Part shown: piece after piece, positions 46,242-57,194 of the stretch | Numbering within the stretch: the first letter of the stretch is position 1 | Layout: every line of letters begins with the position of its first letter | Assembly: GCF_016595235.1 (NCBI RefSeq) | Contig: NZ_JAENHL010000004.1 | Span: 462,343-526,342, forward strand | Length of the DNA: 64,000 nucleotides | Origin: Taklimakanibacter albus | GTDB lineage: Bacteria; Pseudomonadota; Alphaproteobacteria; Rhizobiales; Aestuariivirgaceae | Direction: 5' to 3' | Notes under the pieces: generated by a model | The model's database searches: none | What the model was told of the DNA's origin: nothing | The model's input: only the letters and a program-made list of their open reading frames with translations | Position numbers and translations under genes: made by a program

Positions 46242-47359
46242 TTCTGTATCGTCTCCATGGTTGCGCGGGCGGCCAGGTCCTCGACCAGATCGGCGAGGCG
46301 CTCGGCGGCGTCCGGCATGCCTAGCGCCAGGGCAGCTCGCGCCGCCCCGGCCAGTTCGGCGTCTTGATACCTGAGCCGGGTCAGGAATGCAGCGAATTCT
46401 TGCGGCTCCAATTCGGCCTGTGGACGCACCCAGCCGCCGCCCTTTCCGGCAAAAAATTCCGCATTATGGAGCTGGTCGTTGTCTAGGGCATGCGGCAGCG
46501 GCACCATGACCGCTGGCCTGCCGATGACGCCAAGCTCAGCGATGGTCGAGGCGCCCGACCGGCAGACGATGAGCTGCGCGTCGGCAAAACGTTGCGGCAT
46601 ATCGGCGAAGAACGAGGCGAGCTCGAAGGCGATGTCGAGCGTGCCGTAAGCCGCCTTCACCCGCTCGATATCCTCGGGCCGGCACTGCTGCACGATCTTG
46701 AGGTGGCGCAACACCGCCTTGGGCAGGAGCTTCACCACTTGCGGCATGAATTCGGCGAAGAAGCGGGCCCCCTGGCTGCCGCCAAAGACCAGCAGATTGA
46801 ACGGCTCGTCCGCGGCGGCGGCGTGAAAAGGCGCCCCCTGCTTTTCGAGCACGATGCCGCGCACCGGATTGCCGGTGTAGCGCAGCTTGTCCTTGGAGGC
46901 CGCCGGCAGGCGGCCGAGCGTCGGGAAAGACGAGGCGACCGCGTCGGCGAAACGCGACAGCACACGGTTGGCGCGGCCCATCACCGCATTCTGGTCGTGG
47001 ATCAGTGACGGGATCTTGAGCCGCGAGGCGGCGATGACCGGCGGAAAGGACGGATAGCCGCCGAAACCCGCGACGGCAGCGGGCTTCAGGCGCTCGAGAA
47101 CACCGCGCGCCGTCTGATACCCCTTGTAGAGGCGCATGAGCTGGCCCGGCAGCAGATGCGGCTTGCCCGGCGAGATCGTCGCCGCCGGCACCAGATGGGT
47201 TTCGAGTGCGGGAAAGGCGCGACCGTAGTCGCGCACCCGTTCATCCGTCATCAGATGAATGGCGTAGCCCCGCCGGACCAGCGCCTCGGCGAGCGCCTGG
47301 GCCGGGAAGAGATGGCCGCCGGTGCCGCCGGCGGCGAGAACGATGAGCCGCGACGTCAT
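46238..47359 (-). CDS. murG: lipid II synthase, UDP-GlcNAc transferase
   Basis: MurG transfers GlcNAc to lipid I at the inner face of the membrane. The 373-residue GT28 enzyme has the N-terminal [10 protein letters not shown] loop and the C-terminal [28 protein letters not shown]-binding region. The ATG at 47359 is chosen; a TTG at 47371 would overlap the ftsW stop by 4 bases. Confidence 0.96.
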   Translation of the reverse strand: MTSRLIVLAAGGTGGHLFPAQALAEALVRRGYAIHLMTDERVRDYGRAFPALETHLVPAATISPGKPHLLPGQLMRLYKGYQTARGVLERLKPAAVAGFGGYPSFPPVIAASRLKIPSLIHDQNAVMGRANRVLSRFADAVASSFPTLGRLPAASKDKLRYTGNPVRGIVLEKQGAPFHAAAADEPFNLLVFGGSQGARFFAEFMPQVVKLLPKAVLRHLKIVQQCRPEDIERVKAAYGTLDIAFELASFFADMPQRFADAQLIVCRSGASTIAELGVIGRPAVMVPLPHALDNDQLHNAEFFAGKGGGWVRPQAELEPQEFAAFLTRLRYQDAELAGAARAALALGMPDAAERLADLVEDLAARATMETIQK

Positions 47360-47367
47360 CGGATCGC

Positions 47368-48516
47368 TCAAGCCGTCGCCGCCGCCCGCCAGGCGGGATC
47401 GCTCTCGACCGCGAGGGTGCGCGAGCGCGCGAAGGCGAGCACGAGTCCCATGGCGAACGCCATGCCGATGAGTGACGAGCCGCCATAGGAGATGAAAGGC
47501 AAGGTCATGCCCTTGGCCGGCAGCAGCGAGACGTTCACGCCCATATTGATGACGGCCTGCAGGCCGAAGATCACCGCGAGCCCGCTCATCGACAGCGCCG
47601 CGAACGGATCGGGCTCCGTTTTGGCGCGGCCGAGAATGCGAATGACGATGAAGGCAAAGAGCAGGATCAGGCCCATGCAGGCGATGAAGCCGAATTCCTC
47701 GCCCACCACGGCGAAGGTGAAGTCGGTATGGGCGTCGGGCAGGATCTGCTTCGCCTCGCCGCCGCCGGGACCGGCGCCGAACAGGCCGCCATTCAGGAAG
47801 GCCTGCGTCGCGGTGTCGACCTGGAACGTGTCGCCCTTCTCCGGGTTGAGGAAGCGGTCGATGCGCGAGGCGACATGCGGGATCGCTTCATAAGCGAGGA
47901 ATACGCCGGCGACGGCCAGCGCGCTGATGCCGAAAACCAGGATCCACGGAATGCCATAGATGAGCAGAAGTGCGATGAAGGTCAGCACGACCAGCGCCGA
48001 CTGGCCGAAGTCCGGCTGCAGGATGAGCAGGCCGACAAAGCCGCCGCACAGGAGCAGCGCGATCGGCAGGCCCGGCATGCCGGGCTTGCGCGTCTGCTCG
48101 GCGAGGAACCACGCCACCATCACGATGAAGCCCGGCTTGGCGAGCTCGGAGGGCTGCAGATTGATCGGACCGATATCGATCCAGCGATGGGCGCCTTTAA
48201 TCTCAGGCCCGTAGAACAGCGCCAGGACCATCAAGGCGAGCGAGCCGAAGAAGACCAGGAAGGCGACACGGCGCGCCTGTAAGGGCTCGAGCAGGCTGGT
48301 GGCGGTGAGGACGACGACCGCGATGCCCAGATAGAAGAGCTGGTTGCGGAAGAAGTGGAAGCTGTCGAGACCGAGCCTGGCGGCCACCGGCGGGCTGGCC
48401 GCCATGCTGATCAGCACGCCCGCCGCCATGAGCAGCAGCACGGCGCTCAGGAGCAAGCGATCGACGGTGAACCACCAGGAGGCGAAGAGCCCCCGGTCAC
48501 TGCGGCTTATCAGCAT
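47368..48516 (-). CDS. ftsW: SEDS peptidoglycan polymerase FtsW
   Basis: FtsW polymerises septal glycan strands together with FtsI. The 382-residue protein has about ten helices and the SEDS hallmarks, including LAKPGFIVMVAWFLAEQ and KGMTLPFISYGGSS near the C-terminus. Its start overlaps the murD 3' end by 20 bases. Confidence 0.96.
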   Translation of the reverse strand: MLISRSDRGLFASWWFTVDRLLLSAVLLLMAAGVLISMAASPPVAARLGLDSFHFFRNQLFYLGIAVVVLTATSLLEPLQARRVAFLVFFGSLALMVLALFYGPEIKGAHRWIDIGPINLQPSELAKPGFIVMVAWFLAEQTRKPGMPGLPIALLLCGGFVGLLILQPDFGQSALVVLTFIALLLIYGIPWILVFGISALAVAGVFLAYEAIPHVASRIDRFLNPEKGDTFQVDTATQAFLNGGLFGAGPGGGEAKQILPDAHTDFTFAVVGEEFGFIACMGLILLFAFIVIRILGRAKTEPDPFAALSMSGLAVIFGLQAVINMGVNVSLLPAKGMTLPFISYGGSSLIGMAFAMGLVLAFARSRTLAVESDPAWRAAATA

Positions 48517-49918
48517 GTCCGTTCCCCTTTACGGTCATCCGGATGCCTGGCAACGCGGCCACCGCCTTGCCGAAGGCATCCCCCCTCACTTCGAAATTCG
48601 GATAGTGGTCGAAGGACGCGCAGGCGGGCGACAGCAGCACCACCGCGTTCCTGTTGCCGTCCTTCGCCGCGTCTTGCGCGGCCGCCGCGACCGCTCTGTC
48701 GAGCGTGCCTGTCTTCACGAAAGGCGCCTGGTCCCCGATCGTACGGGCGAACTCGTCCGCCGCTTCGCCGATGAGATAGGCGCGTCTGATCTTCGGGAAG
48801 AACGAAGCCAAGGGCGTGATGCCGCCGGCCTTGGCGATGCCGCCGGCGATCCAATAGATGTCGTCGAAAGAGGCGAGCGCCTTGGCCGCCGCATCGGCGT
48901 TTGTCGCCTTGGAATCGTTGATGAAGGCGACGCCGTCGAGACGGCCGATCTCCTGCATCCGATGCGCCAGGCCGCCGAAGCTCATCAGGCCCTGACGGAT
49001 CTCGTCGAGCGTAAGGCCGAGGGCGCGCCCCGCCCCATAGGCCATGGCGGCGTTCTGCCAATTGTGCCGGCCTTTGAGCGCCGGCAACTTCCTGAGATCG
49101 AGCGTCGCGATGTCCCGGCCGCCCTGGCGTTCAGTGAGAATGCCATCGGGCGCCGACAGGCCTTCGGCAAGCATCCGCTCGACCGAAACCGGAACCACGC
49201 GCGCGCCGGTCTTCATCGATTTGACGATGTCCTCGCCCCAATTTTCGTCGACGCCGACAATCGCGGTGTCCCCTGCCCCTTGGCGGGCGAACATCCGCGC
49301 TTTGACATCGACATAGTTCTCGATCGTGCCATGCCGGTCGAGATGGTCGGGGGTGATGTTGGTGAGGATGCCGGCATCGGGCTTGAGGCTCGGCATCAGA
49401 TCGATCTGGAAGGACGACAGCTCCAGCACATAGATGCGGTCCTTGACCGGCTGGCGCAGCAGGAACACCGCCTTGCCGATATTGCCGCCGACATCGGCAT
49501 CGCGGCCCGCCGATTGGAAGAGATGACCAGTGAGCGCCGTCGTCGTCGACTTGCCGTTGGTGCCGGTGATCGCCACAAGCTTGGCGCCGCTGCCTTTGAG
49601 CTCACGCTGAAAGACTTCCGTGTCGCCGATGATTTCGATGCCGGCGGCTTTCGCCTTCTCGACCGTCCAATGCGGCTTCGGATGAGTGAGCGGCACGCCG
49701 GGGCTCAACACCAGCGTATCGAGTGTCTTGAAGTCCAGCGCCTTGAGATCACCGACCGGCAGGCCGTCGGCTTTCGCCTTCTCGACCGATTGCGCCTGGT
49801 CGTCCCAGGCGAAGACCTCGGCACCACCCAGCCGCAAGGCCTCGGCGCAGGCCGTGCCCGAGCGGGCGAGACCGAAGACCCCGACCTTCCTGCCCGCGAA
49901 TGTCTTGGCTGGAAACAT
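48497..49918 (-). CDS. murD: UDP-N-acetylmuramoylalanine--D-glutamate ligase
   Basis: MurD adds D-glutamate. The 473-residue enzyme has VFGLARSGTACAEAL at the N-terminus, the P-loop GTNGKSTTTA and a C-terminal SPACASFDHYPNFEVRGDAF, the MurD-specific end. It is part of the dcw operon between mraY and ftsW. Confidence 0.97.
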   Translation of the reverse strand: MFPAKTFAGRKVGVFGLARSGTACAEALRLGGAEVFAWDDQAQSVEKAKADGLPVGDLKALDFKTLDTLVLSPGVPLTHPKPHWTVEKAKAAGIEIIGDTEVFQRELKGSGAKLVAITGTNGKSTTTALTGHLFQSAGRDADVGGNIGKAVFLLRQPVKDRIYVLELSSFQIDLMPSLKPDAGILTNITPDHLDRHGTIENYVDVKARMFARQGAGDTAIVGVDENWGEDIVKSMKTGARVVPVSVERMLAEGLSAPDGILTERQGGRDIATLDLRKLPALKGRHNWQNAAMAYGAGRALGLTLDEIRQGLMSFGGLAHRMQEIGRLDGVAFINDSKATNADAAAKALASFDDIYWIAGGIAKAGGITPLASFFPKIRRAYLIGEAADEFARTIGDQAPFVKTGTLDRAVAAAAQDAAKDGNRNAVVLLSPACASFDHYPNFEVRGDAFGKAVAALPGIRMTVKGNGHADKPQ

Positions 49919-49925
49919 CAGGCAC

Positions 49926-51014
49926 CTAGCGCAGCTTGAGGGTCGAAAGCCCGATCAGCGCCAGCACGAAAGCGATGATCCAGAAGCGGATGACGATGGT
50001 CGGCTCCTTCCAGCCCTTCTGCTCGAAATGATGATGTAAGGGCGCCATGGCGAAGACGCGCTTGCCGGTGAGCTTGAAAGACGCCACCTGGACGATGACG
50101 GACGCGGTTTCGAGCACGAACAGGCCGCCGATGATGGCAAGCACGATCTCATGCTTGACCGCGACGGCGGTGGCGCCGAGCGCGCCGCCGAGCGACAGTG
50201 AGCCGGTATCGCCCATGAAGATCATGGCGGGCGGCGCATTGAACCACAGGAAGCCTAAGCCCGCGCCGACGATCGCGCCGCACAGCACCGCGAGCTCGCC
50301 GGTGCCCTTCACATTGTGGAGCTGCAGATATTCGGCGAAGACGGCATTGCCGACGAGATAGGCGATGAGGCCGTAGCTGCCGGCCGCTATCATCACCGGC
50401 ACGATGGCGAGGCCGTCGAGGCCGTCGGTGATGTTCACCGCATTGCCGGCGCCGACGATGATGAACACACCGACCAGCATGAAGAAGAAGCCGAACTGGA
50501 TGAGCACGTCCTTGAAGAACGGTACGGCGAGCGCGCTCGAGATCGTCTTGTCGCCGATGCCCATGAAGATGGCGACCGCCACCGCGGCGATGGCGACTTC
50601 GATCAGCAGCCGGATTTTTCCGGAGAAGCCATGCGTCGTCGATTTCGTCACTTTGAGGAAATCGTCATAGAAGCCGATGGCGCCGAAGCCCAGCGTCACG
50701 AACAGCACCGCCCAGACATAATAATTGGTGAGATCGGCCCACAGGAGCGTCGATACGAAGATCCCGGAAAGGATCATCAGCCCACCCATGGTCGGCGTGC
50801 CCTGCTTCTCGACGATATGGCGCTGCGGACCGTCGCTGCGGATCGGCTGGCCCCTGCCCTGCTTCACCTTGAGCAGCGAGATGATCGTCGGGCCGAACAG
50901 CCAGATGAACAGCAGCGCGGTCAGGATGGCCGAGCCCGTCCGGGTCGTCTGGTAGCGGAACACGTTCAGCACCGAGACTTCGTCGGTCAGGCTGACAAGC
51001 AGATGATAAAGCAT
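49926..51014 (-). CDS. mraY: phospho-MurNAc-pentapeptide transferase
   Basis: MraY makes lipid I from UDP-MurNAc-pentapeptide and undecaprenyl phosphate. The 362-residue protein has ten helices and the catalytic motifs [18 protein letters not shown] and [12 protein letters not shown]. Its ATG overlaps the murF TAA by one base (TAATG), so translation is coupled although a repeat sits just inside murF. Confidence 0.97.
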   Translation of the reverse strand: MLYHLLVSLTDEVSVLNVFRYQTTRTGSAILTALLFIWLFGPTIISLLKVKQGRGQPIRSDGPQRHIVEKQGTPTMGGLMILSGIFVSTLLWADLTNYYVWAVLFVTLGFGAIGFYDDFLKVTKSTTHGFSGKIRLLIEVAIAAVAVAIFMGIGDKTISSALAVPFFKDVLIQFGFFFMLVGVFIIVGAGNAVNITDGLDGLAIVPVMIAAGSYGLIAYLVGNAVFAEYLQLHNVKGTGELAVLCGAIVGAGLGFLWFNAPPAMIFMGDTGSLSLGGALGATAVAVKHEIVLAIIGGLFVLETASVIVQVASFKLTGKRVFAMAPLHHHFEQKGWKEPTIVIRFWIIAFVLALIGLSTLKLR

Positions 51015-52555
51015 TAGCGGCCGTCCTTATCGGGCGGAGCGGGGTGCGAAAAAGTGGATGCCGGTTTTTCGCGCAAACCCCGCTCCTTAACTTTAGAATC
51101 GATCACGTTCATGCCCTTGGATTGCTTCAATCCAAGGGCATCGTGATCTTCTTTGAACTGGCCTCTGATGGCGTCGACCAGCGGTCCCATGCGGCTGCCG
51201 AGTGATCCTTTGACCATCACGACATCGCCGGCCTTCAGCCCGCCGATGAGGGCTGCTGCAAGACCGTCCGATTTTTCGGCATAGGCCCCACGCCGGTGCG
51301 GCGGGGTCTTGTTCCAGAGGTGGGCCATGAGAGGCCCGCAGGCATATAGGACATCGACCTTGGTCTCGTCCAGCGGGCCGGCAAGCTCGGTATGGAGCTC
51401 GGCGGCCTGGTCGCCCAGCTCCAGCATGTCGCCCAAAACCGCGATCCGGCGGCCGTATTTGCCGGGCTCCGCCCGCTTGAGCAACGCCAGCGCCGCCCGG
51501 ACCGAAACCGGATTGGCATTATAGCTCTCGTCGATGAGCAGGATGTTGCCGCCCGGCGCCTTGAGCGTTGTTTGCACGCCCCGCCCCTTGGCGGGCTGCG
51601 CAGCGGCCAGGGCCAGGCTGGCACGCGCCAGATCGGCGCCGGCGAGCTTCACGGCGGCGAGCGCCGCCAGGCTGTTGAGCACCATATGCTCGCCGGGGAG
51701 GCCGAGCTTATAGATCACCGGCTCGCCTTGGATGTTTGCCGTGATGCACGAGCAATCGGCATGCAGCACCGATCGTTCGAGATGGACATCCGAGCCGGGG
51801 CTCTTCCCGAAGCTCACGATATTGCCGATGCCGGCCTTGTGCGCGGCGGCGCCGAGGCGGTCGAAATATTCATTGTCGCGGTTGAGCACCGCATGGCCGC
51901 CGGGCTCGAGACCCAGAAAGATCTCGGCCTTGGCGTCGGCGATCTCGGCGACGGAGGAGAAATAGCCCAGATGGCTCGCCACCACGGTGGTGATCACCGC
52001 GATATGCGGGCGCACCATCTTGACCAGCGGCGTGATCTCGCCCGGATGGTTCATGCCGATCTCGAACACGCCATAGGCGGTATCGGCGGGCATGCGCGCC
52101 AGCGTCAGCGGCACCCCCCAATGATTGTTGAAGGAGGCGACGGACGCATGCGTGTAGCCTGACGCGGACAGCGCCAGCCTGAGCATTTCCTTGGTGCTGG
52201 TCTTGCCGACGCTGCCGGTCACCGCCACGATCTGCGCCTTGGAGCGCGCCCTGGCCGCGAGTCCGATCTTTTCGAGCGCTTTAAGGACATCATCGACGAC
52301 GAGCAGCGGGCCGGCCGAGGCCATCGCCGCGCTCGGGCGCGACACGATCGCAAGTCCGGCGCCGGTCTTGAGCGCGTTCTCGGTATAATCATGGCCATCG
52401 ACACGATCGCCCTTGATCGCGGCGAAGATATCTCCCTTCGCCACGCTGCGACTGTCGATTGAGACGCCGGTGAGCGGCACCGAGACGTCGCCGCGCAAGG
52501 CGCCGCCGGTGATGGCGATCAACTCTTCGATGGTCCACAGCGGGCGTTCAGCCAT
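51014..52555 (-). CDS. murF: UDP-MurNAc-tripeptide--D-Ala-D-Ala ligase with repeat-encoded tail
   Basis: MurF adds D-Ala-D-Ala to the stem peptide. The 513-residue enzyme has the P-loop [20 protein letters not shown] and a normal domain order ending near [18 protein letters not shown] (about residue 461). The next 50 residues have no counterpart in the family, and about residues 470-507 are encoded by a 113-bp mosaic palindrome. The tail is hydrophilic and presumably disordered. The gene overlaps murE by 8 bases and mraY by one. Confidence 0.96.
   Translation of the reverse strand: MAERPLWTIEELIAITGGALRGDVSVPLTGVSIDSRSVAKGDIFAAIKGDRVDGHDYTENALKTGAGLAIVSRPSAAMASAGPLLVVDDVLKALEKIGLAARARSKAQIVAVTGSVGKTSTKEMLRLALSASGYTHASVASFNNHWGVPLTLARMPADTAYGVFEIGMNHPGEITPLVKMVRPHIAVITTVVASHLGYFSSVAEIADAKAEIFLGLEPGGHAVLNRDNEYFDRLGAAAHKAGIGNIVSFGKSPGSDVHLERSVLHADCSCITANIQGEPVIYKLGLPGEHMVLNSLAALAAVKLAGADLARASLALAAAQPAKGRGVQTTLKAPGGNILLIDESYNANPVSVRAALALLKRAEPGKYGRRIAVLGDMLELGDQAAELHTELAGPLDETKVDVLYACGPLMAHLWNKTPPHRRGAYAEKSDGLAAALIGGLKAGDVVMVKGSLGSRMGPLVDAIRGQFKEDHDALGLKQSKGMNVIDSKVKERGLREKPASTFSHPAPPDKDGR
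51036..51148 (+). repeat. mosaic palindrome copy C, inside murF
   Basis: First palindrome 51036-51086: GGAGCGGGG...CCCCGCTCC around GCGAAAAAGTGG...CCGGTTTTTCGC. Second palindrome 51101-51148: GATCACG-TTC-ATGCCCTTGGATTG, a 3-base loop, then the complement and CGTGATC. The whole element is in frame with murF and encodes part of its C-terminal tail. Confidence 0.9.
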
Positions 52556-54014
52556 GATAATCCTGCCCGGCGACTGCCGCCTTCACCGCATCATGGTCGC
52601 TGAACGGCAACACTTTGCCGCCGACCGTCTGGCCAGGCTCATGTCCCTTGCCGGCGACGAGGAGAATGTCGCCCTCTTCCAGGGCCTCGACGGCGGTCCG
52701 GATGGCGAGGGCCCGATCGCCGATATCGATGCCGCCTGGGCACGCGGCCATGACCGCGGCACGGATGACGGCCGGATCCTCCGAACGCGGATTGTCGTCG
52801 GTCACATAGGGAATATCGGCGTGTTTCGCGGCGATGGCACCCATCTGCGGGCGCTTGCCCTTGTCGCGGTCGCCGCCGGCGCCGAACACAACGGCGAGCT
52901 TGCGCTTCACGTAAGGACGCAACGCCAGGATCGCCTTTTCGAGGGCGTCGGGCGTGTGGGCAAAATCGACGAAGATCGGCGCGCCTTTGGTGGAATGTGC
53001 CACCAGGTCGAGCCGGCCCTTGGCGCCTTTGAGCGATTCGAGCGCATGCAGGACGAGCGCTTCCTCGCCACCCGTGGCGATGACGAGACCGGCCGCGACG
53101 AGCGCATTGGACACCTGGAAGTCGCCGACCAGCGGCAGGTAGATCTCATGCTGGCCGCTGGCGGTGGCGAGCACCAGGCGCTGGCCGAAGCCGTCGCGCA
53201 CGCAGGAGACGAGCTTGAGGTCATGCCCCTTCTCGCCGACGGTGAACAGTGTCAGGCCATGCGCCTTGGCGCGCGTTACGACATCGCGCGCGATATCGAC
53301 ATCGGCATTGACGACCGCCGGAGCACCTTGCGGCAGCAATTCCGAGAAGAGCCGCATCTTGGCGTCGAAATAATCCTCGATCGTCGCGTGATAATCGAGA
53401 TGGTCGCGGGTGAGATTGGTGAAGCCGCCAGCCGCGAGGCGCACGCCATCGAGCCGGAACTGTGCAAGGCCATGGCTCGAGGCTTCCATGGCGAGATGCG
53501 TGACGTGATCCTGGGCGAGCTCCGCCAGCGCGTGATGGAGCTTGACCGGATCGGGCGTCGTATGGGCGAGATATTCCTCACCCTGCGGCCCGACGATGCC
53601 GATCGTGCCGATGCTCGCGGCGCGGAAACCCATCGACTGCCAGATCTCGCGCACGAAGGCGGCGACCGAGGTCTTGCCGTTGGTGCCGGTGACGGCGACG
53701 ACGATATCGGGCTGGCTGCCGGCAAAGCGCGCCGCGATGCGCGCGAAGAGCTGATGCGGATTTCCGGATTTGATCAGGATCGAATTCGCCGGCGGCGCTG
53801 TGGTTTGGTCGCCGATGACCACCGCCGCCGCGCCGGCGGCGACCGCTTGCGGGATGAATTGCGCGCCGTCGACTTTCGTCCCCGGCAAAGCGGCAAAAAG
53901 AAAGCCCGGCTTCACCTGCCGGCTGTCGGCGGTGAGGCCGGAGATGGCTGCGTCCGCAACACCTTGCGGCAGCGCCACGTCATCGGCGAGAAGCCTGGAG
54001 AGAAGGACGCTCAT
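52548..54014 (-). CDS. murE: UDP-MurNAc-L-Ala-D-Glu--meso-diaminopimelate ligase
   Basis: MurE adds the third stem residue. The 488-residue enzyme has the P-loop GTNGKTS and the DNPR motif (DDNPRSEDP), which selects meso-diaminopimelate, so the peptidoglycan is A1gamma type. The ATG at 54014 starts one base after the ftsI stop. An open frame up to 54173 is antisense-like and Arg-rich. Confidence 0.97.
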   Translation of the reverse strand: MSVLLSRLLADDVALPQGVADAAISGLTADSRQVKPGFLFAALPGTKVDGAQFIPQAVAAGAAAVVIGDQTTAPPANSILIKSGNPHQLFARIAARFAGSQPDIVVAVTGTNGKTSVAAFVREIWQSMGFRAASIGTIGIVGPQGEEYLAHTTPDPVKLHHALAELAQDHVTHLAMEASSHGLAQFRLDGVRLAAGGFTNLTRDHLDYHATIEDYFDAKMRLFSELLPQGAPAVVNADVDIARDVVTRAKAHGLTLFTVGEKGHDLKLVSCVRDGFGQRLVLATASGQHEIYLPLVGDFQVSNALVAAGLVIATGGEEALVLHALESLKGAKGRLDLVAHSTKGAPIFVDFAHTPDALEKAILALRPYVKRKLAVVFGAGGDRDKGKRPQMGAIAAKHADIPYVTDDNPRSEDPAVIRAAVMAACPGGIDIGDRALAIRTAVEALEEGDILLVAGKGHEPGQTVGGKVLPFSDHDAVKAAVAGQDYHG

Positions 54015-54015
54015 C

Positions 54016-55710
54016 TCAGGTCTTGCCTTCCTTCGCCGCCTTCGCCTGCTGCTTGGCGATTTCCTTGCGCTCATCCTCGGTGAGCTCGGGCTGAATGCCG
54101 AGCAAGGGCGCGATGCGCGCGATGATGTAGCCGGCGGTCGGCACCGCGTTCCAGCCCGAGGTCGAGAAACCATAGGTCTCAGGGGTCGCCTGCGGTTCGT
54201 CCATCAGCACCATGACGACATATTGCGGATCCTCCATCGGGAAGGCGCCGGTGAAGACGGTCAGGTTCTTGCTCTTGTCATAGCGCCCGTTGACGACCTT
54301 TTCGGCCGTGCCGGTCTTGCCGCCGATGCGGTAACCGGGCGCCTTGGCATTGGCGCTGCGCGCGCTGCCTTCGAGCCCGTTGAGCCGGAACAGATAGCGC
54401 AGCGTCTTGCTGGTCTCGGGCTTCACCACGCGCTTCCCCATCGCCTGCGCGTCGGCCACGTCGCGTTTCAAGAACGTCACCGGAAGCATATTCCCACCAT
54501 TGAGCAGACCCGCTACCACCTGGGCTCCTTGCAGGGGCTGTACGGCAAAACCGTGGCCAAAGGCGACCGTCGCCTGGACCAGGCGGCCCCAGCGCTTCGG
54601 CAGGATGGGCTTCGCATTTTCGGGCAATTCTGTGACCAGTCGGTCCATCAGGCCGACCCGGCGCAGGAACGCCTGGTGCCGCTCCTGGTCGACGGCCAGC
54701 ACCATGCGGGCGGTGCCGATATTGGAGGAATTGGTGAACACCTCAGGCAGCGTCAGGATGCGCCTGGTCGGCTGGAAGTCGTGGATGGCGGCACGTCCGA
54801 TGACCAGGGGGGCGCGGGCATCGAAGCGGCTTTCGAGATTGGCCGTGCCGTAGTCGAGCGCCATGGCGAAGGACACCGCCTTGATCACCGACCCCAGCTC
54901 GAAGACGCCGCTCGTCATCCGGTTGGCCTGGTCGAAGGTGAAGTTCTTGTTTTCCTGGTTGGGATTGAAATCAGGTAGCGAGACGAGGCCAAGCACTTCG
55001 CCGCTCTTGACATTGAGCACGATGGCGCCGCCCGCCTTGGCGCGGAACTTCGCGATGCCCTTGGCGAGTTCGTCGGCCAACGCATGCTGGACGCGGATGT
55101 CGATCGACAGCATCGCCGGCATGGCGCGCGTATTGTCCTCGCCGAGTGAAGCGGTATAGAGCGCGCCCTGGTCGTCGAGGAATTTCTCGATGCCGGCGAT
55201 CCCCTTGGAATCGAGATCGACATAACCCAGCACATGGCTGGCGAGGCGGCCCATCGGATAGACGCGTTTCGTCTCGGCCCGGAAGCCGACGCCCGGAATG
55301 CCGAGATTGTGGATGGCCTCGCGCTCCGCCGGGCTCACTTCGCGCTTGAGCCACACGAAGGCGCGGTTGGGCTGCGACAGTTTCTGGCGCAGCGATTTGG
55401 CATCGAAGCCCGGCACCGTGGCGGTGAGGAGCTCGACCGCCTCATCGACATCGAGGATCTTGCGCGGATCGGCATAGAGCGAAAAGACCGAGACATCGGT
55501 CGCCAGCACCACGCCGTTGCGGTCGACGATGTCGGGCCTTGGCACCCGCTCGCTATATTCGATGACCGGCTTTTCCGGGCGCTGCTGCCACAGAGTGAGG
55601 TAACCGAGCTGCGTGCTGATCGCCAGGAAGAACATGATGAAGCCGAAGCTCACCAGGCGGAGGCGGTTGCGTCCGGCGAGGCTTCCATCCTGTTGCATTG
55701 AAAACAGCAT
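54016..55710 (-). CDS. ftsI: septal transpeptidase FtsI (PBP3)
   Basis: FtsI cross-links septal peptidoglycan. The 564-residue protein has one N-terminal transmembrane helix (about residues 18-40), a PBP dimerisation domain and a transpeptidase domain with the catalytic SxxK (GSVIKAV), SxN (SSN) and KTG (GGKTGTAEKV). The ATG at 55710 follows GTGAGG; a GTG lies three bases earlier. It starts six bases after ftsL. Confidence 0.96.
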   Translation of the reverse strand: MLFSMQQDGSLAGRNRLRLVSFGFIMFFLAISTQLGYLTLWQQRPEKPVIEYSERVPRPDIVDRNGVVLATDVSVFSLYADPRKILDVDEAVELLTATVPGFDAKSLRQKLSQPNRAFVWLKREVSPAEREAIHNLGIPGVGFRAETKRVYPMGRLASHVLGYVDLDSKGIAGIEKFLDDQGALYTASLGEDNTRAMPAMLSIDIRVQHALADELAKGIAKFRAKAGGAIVLNVKSGEVLGLVSLPDFNPNQENKNFTFDQANRMTSGVFELGSVIKAVSFAMALDYGTANLESRFDARAPLVIGRAAIHDFQPTRRILTLPEVFTNSSNIGTARMVLAVDQERHQAFLRRVGLMDRLVTELPENAKPILPKRWGRLVQATVAFGHGFAVQPLQGAQVVAGLLNGGNMLPVTFLKRDVADAQAMGKRVVKPETSKTLRYLFRLNGLEGSARSANAKAPGYRIGGKTGTAEKVVNGRYDKSKNLTVFTGAFPMEDPQYVVMVLMDEPQATPETYGFSTSGWNAVPTAGYIIARIAPLLGIQPELTEDERKEIAKQQAKAAKEGKT

Positions 55711-55716
55711 CACGCC

Positions 55717-56067
55717 TCACTCCATCGCCTTGAGAATATCGCCGATCGCATCCTTGCCCTGCTCCTCGAGCTTCACCGGGGGCTCGTCCGGAATGCGCGC
55801 CGCGAGTTCGTTGAGCTTCACGAACTGCTCGGGCGAGATGCGCTTCAGCTTGAGATATTGCTCGGAGAGCCGCTGCAGCCTTTCGGGCCGGATCAGGCTC
55901 GACCACTCGGCATTGAGAAGTCCGATCGTTTCTTTCTCGTTCGCGATGGCCGAGTTGGAGCGCGATATCTGCCGCTCGATGCCGCGGATGGAATGCTCCA
56001 GCGAATAGAGCACATAGGCGGAGCACAGCACCGCCACGACCAGACATGCATTGAACGCTCTGAGCAT
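55717..56067 (-). CDS. ftsL: cell division protein FtsL
   Basis: The 116-residue bitopic protein has a short N-terminus, one transmembrane helix (CLVVAVLCSAYVLYSL) and a periplasmic coiled coil (about residues 28-85), then an acidic end. FtsL joins FtsQ and FtsB and activates FtsWI. Its position between rsmH and ftsI and its topology identify it; sequence conservation is low. Its ATG overlaps the rsmH stop by one base. Confidence 0.9.
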   Translation of the reverse strand: MLRAFNACLVVAVLCSAYVLYSLEHSIRGIERQISRSNSAIANEKETIGLLNAEWSSLIRPERLQRLSEQYLKLKRISPEQFVKLNELAARIPDEPPVKLEEQGKDAIGDILKAME

Positions 56068-57083
56068 CAGTTACGCCGCCCTTCGACCGATGGAACCGCA
56101 ATATCTTCGAGATTGAGTGGCAGAGCCGGCGCCGCGGTGCGCTCGCCGGCGCGCAGCTTCGCCGAGCGGGCGCGCGGATTTTCCGCCGTCTCGGCTTCGC
56201 TCGCTTCCTGATGTCCCCGGAAGACGGGAATGAAACGGGCTTCTTCACCCTCCCCGCGCCCCGGCATGTGGCGCGAGGGAGACGGCAGCTTGCCGCTGCG
56301 TTCGGCGAAGAACCGCTTCACGATCCGGTCTTCGAGTGAATGGAAGGTGACGACCGCGAGGCGACCGCCCGGCTTGAGCAGGCGTTCCGCCGCCGCCAGC
56401 GCATAGCCCAGCTCTTCGAGTTCCCGGTTCACATAGATGCGCAACGCCTGGAAGGTGCGGGTCGCCGGATGGATGCGGTCCTGCGGACGCTGCCGTCCGA
56501 TGGCGCGTTCGACGGCGCGCACCAGCGCGAATGTCGTGAGGATGGGCGCTTCGGCGCGCGCCTTCACGATCGCATGGGCGATGGGGCGCGCTTTGCGCTC
56601 CTCGCCCAGAATGCCGATGATGCGCGTCAGATGGTCGGCCTCCGCCTGATTGACGACATCCGCCGCCGAAGGTCCCGACTGTTCCATCCGCATGTCGAGC
56701 GGGCCGTCCTTGGCGAAGGAGAAACCACGCTCCGCCTCGTCGATCTGCATCGAGGAGACGCCGATATCGAGGGCGGCGCCGTCGATCATGGTGATGCCGG
56801 AGCCCTGGGCCAGGTCTTCCATGTCGCTGAAGCGGCCTTCGACCAGGGTCAGACGATCCGGAAAGGCGGCGGCGAGCGGCGCCCCGCCTCTGATCGCATC
56901 GGGGTCGCGGTCGATGGCCAATACCTTACAGTCGGCGGCGCCCAAAATCGCACGCGTATAGCCGCCGGCGCCGAAGGTGCCGTCGATATAAATACCGCCA
57001 TCCCGCGGCGTAAGCGCCGACAGCACTTCCGCGAGCATCACCGGGCGGTGCCGGGCATCTGCGCTGGGCAAGGGCGAAGCCAT
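56067..57083 (-). CDS. rsmH: 16S rRNA m4C1402 methyltransferase
   Basis: RsmH methylates N4 of C1402 in 16S rRNA. The 338-residue enzyme has [10 protein letters not shown], the SAM site ([16 protein letters not shown]), [14 protein letters not shown] and [21 protein letters not shown]. It is the first gene of this dcw cluster. mraZ, its usual upstream partner, is absent: only about 110 bases separate rsmH from rnpB. Confidence 0.97.
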   Translation of the reverse strand: MASPLPSADARHRPVMLAEVLSALTPRDGGIYIDGTFGAGGYTRAILGAADCKVLAIDRDPDAIRGGAPLAAAFPDRLTLVEGRFSDMEDLAQGSGITMIDGAALDIGVSSMQIDEAERGFSFAKDGPLDMRMEQSGPSAADVVNQAEADHLTRIIGILGEERKARPIAHAIVKARAEAPILTTFALVRAVERAIGRQRPQDRIHPATRTFQALRIYVNRELEELGYALAAAERLLKPGGRLAVVTFHSLEDRIVKRFFAERSGKLPSPSRHMPGRGEGEEARFIPVFRGHQEASEAETAENPRARSAKLRAGERTAAPALPLNLEDIAVPSVEGRRN

Positions 57084-57194
57084 ATTCGGTACGGTGAACA
57101 GATTACTAATGAGATCCCGACAATGCTCCGCACCGCCTTAACAAATCGTTGCGTTGGCGGGGGTTAGCCACACAGAAGTAACTGCCGGTGAAGT

